12,788 nucleotides of DNA from JACPNK01 sp964479745 (GTDB lineage Bacteria; Patescibacteriota; Minisyncoccia; 2-02-FULL-40-12; IGHO2-12-FULL-4). The position numbers and the translations under genes are program-made. Shown piece after piece: positions 12,370-12,788 of the stretch (its first letter is position 1; every line of letters begins with the position of its first letter). The notes beneath the pieces are model-generated. The model searched no databases, was not told the DNA's origin, and worked only from the letters and a program-made list of their open reading frames with translations. The stretch lies in contig CAYZNJ010000018.1 in assembly GCA_964479745.1 (NCBI GenBank), positions 1 to 12,788 on the forward strand, read 5' to 3'.

Positions 12370-12397
12370 TTGACAGCAACTACTTATCTGATAATAT
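12370..12397 (+). promoter_or_regulatory. Promoter for a probably leaderless metK mRNA
   Basis: Consensus TTGACA (12370-12375), a 16-bp spacer, and TAATAT (12392-12397) preceded by TG at 12389-12390 (extended -10). Only six bases (TTTTTC) separate the -10 box from the metK ATG, so transcription should start at or within 1-2 bases of the ATG. Confidence 0.75.
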
Positions 12398-12403
12398 TTT
12401 TTC

Positions 12404-12788
12404 ATGGCTAAATTGTTTACTGCCGAGAGCGTTACCTCCGGCCATCCCGACAAAATTTGCGATCAGGTTTCGGATGCCCTGCTGGACGCTTTTTTGAAAC
12501 AAGACCCAAAAAGCAGAGTCGCTTTGGAAACTTTCGGTTCCAGCGGATTGATAGTCGTCGGCGGAGAAGTAACAAGCAAAGGTTCTGTAAATGTGCCCCT
12601 GCTCGTCAATAAAATATACCGGGAAATCGGTTACAAGGATAAACCGAAAATAGTAGTTAACATAAACAAACAGTCACCAGATATTGCTCTGGGTGTTGAT
12701 ACTGGCGGAGCCGGCGATCAAGGCATTATGTACGGTTACGCCACTGACGAAACCCCCGAATTACTGCCCTTGCCCGTAGTTTTGGCGC
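12404..12788 (+). CDS. metK: S-adenosylmethionine synthetase, N-terminal 128 residues (partial)
   Basis: Makes S-adenosylmethionine from methionine and ATP in the cytoplasm, the methyl donor for rRNA, tRNA and DNA methylation. The N-terminal domain is unmistakable: MAKLFTAESVTSGHPDKICD with the ATP-binding GHPDK (residues 13-17), LETFGSSGLIVVGGEV, and the family signature GAGDQGIMYGYATDET (102-117). The gene runs off the right edge of the window. ATG 12404 is the only sensible start, because the conserved N-terminus begins there. No Shine-Dalgarno sequence is possible, because the predicted transcript starts at the ATG. It is divergent from the ComEC-like gene, with about 80 bp between starts. 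Confidence 0.97.
   Translation, partial: MAKLFTAESVTSGHPDKICDQVSDALLDAFLKQDPKSRVALETFGSSGLIVVGGEVTSKGSVNVPLLVNKIYREIGYKDKPKIVVNINKQSPDIALGVDTGGAGDQGIMYGYATDETPELLPLPVVLA

Noticed and set aside
12324..12403. Minus-strand promoter for the ComEC-like gene (TTGCTG with TATTTT, 17-bp spacing)
   Set aside because: Both boxes are poor matches and overlap the much better metK promoter, so it was not listed as a feature.

Overview
The window looks like a piece of a small, compact bacterial genome, most likely from the Candidate Phyla Radiation (Patescibacteria, possibly a Parcubacteria-like lineage). This placement is inferred from gene style: very short gaps, several TTG/GTG starts with little or no Shine-Dalgarno sequence, a ribosomal protein S12 with an internal insertion, a short four-cysteine L28, an archaeal-type GAPDH, and a huge Thr/Pro-linked surface protein. 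TGA is used as a normal stop (for example at 8354-8356 and 10432-10434), so the UGA-recoding CPR lineages are unlikely. No phylogeny was run.

Layout. Bases 1-2335 (minus strand) are a str operon, rpsL-rpsG-fusA, with fusA cut by the window edge. A divergent promoter pair separates it from a small acidic gene (2505-2736, plus) that has an apparent one-base frameshift near its start. A site-2 protease-like M50 membrane peptidase (minus) follows, then rpmB and tRNA-Pro(GGG) (plus). A 1001-residue exported, membrane-anchored surface protein occupies 3886-6891 (minus). A second divergent promoter pair with the same geometry separates it from a three-gene plus-strand operon (7063-9189): a membrane protein, a small soluble protein and a membrane-anchored coiled-coil protein resembling PspA/IM30 (the bacterial ESCRT-III superfamily). 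Next come a type II (archaeal-like) GAPDH (plus), and a minus-strand group of a ComEC-like metallo-beta-lactamase protein, nucleoside diphosphate kinase and a NUDIX hydrolase. The window ends inside metK (plus), which has a strong promoter so close to its ATG that the mRNA is probably leaderless.

Two patterns cut across the genes. First, the gaps immediately before fusA, rpsG and rpmB are built almost entirely of in-phase 7-base repeats, arranged as two complementary halves that can fold into a hairpin ending at the start codon. A different 7-base repeat lies just before ndk. Second, both divergent promoter regions hold two -35 boxes back to back with exactly 4 bp between them. The most promising candidate for an undescribed system is the PspA-like operon with its two unfamiliar partners, sharing an intergenic control region with the giant surface protein. 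The heptad leaders are the most striking non-coding signal.
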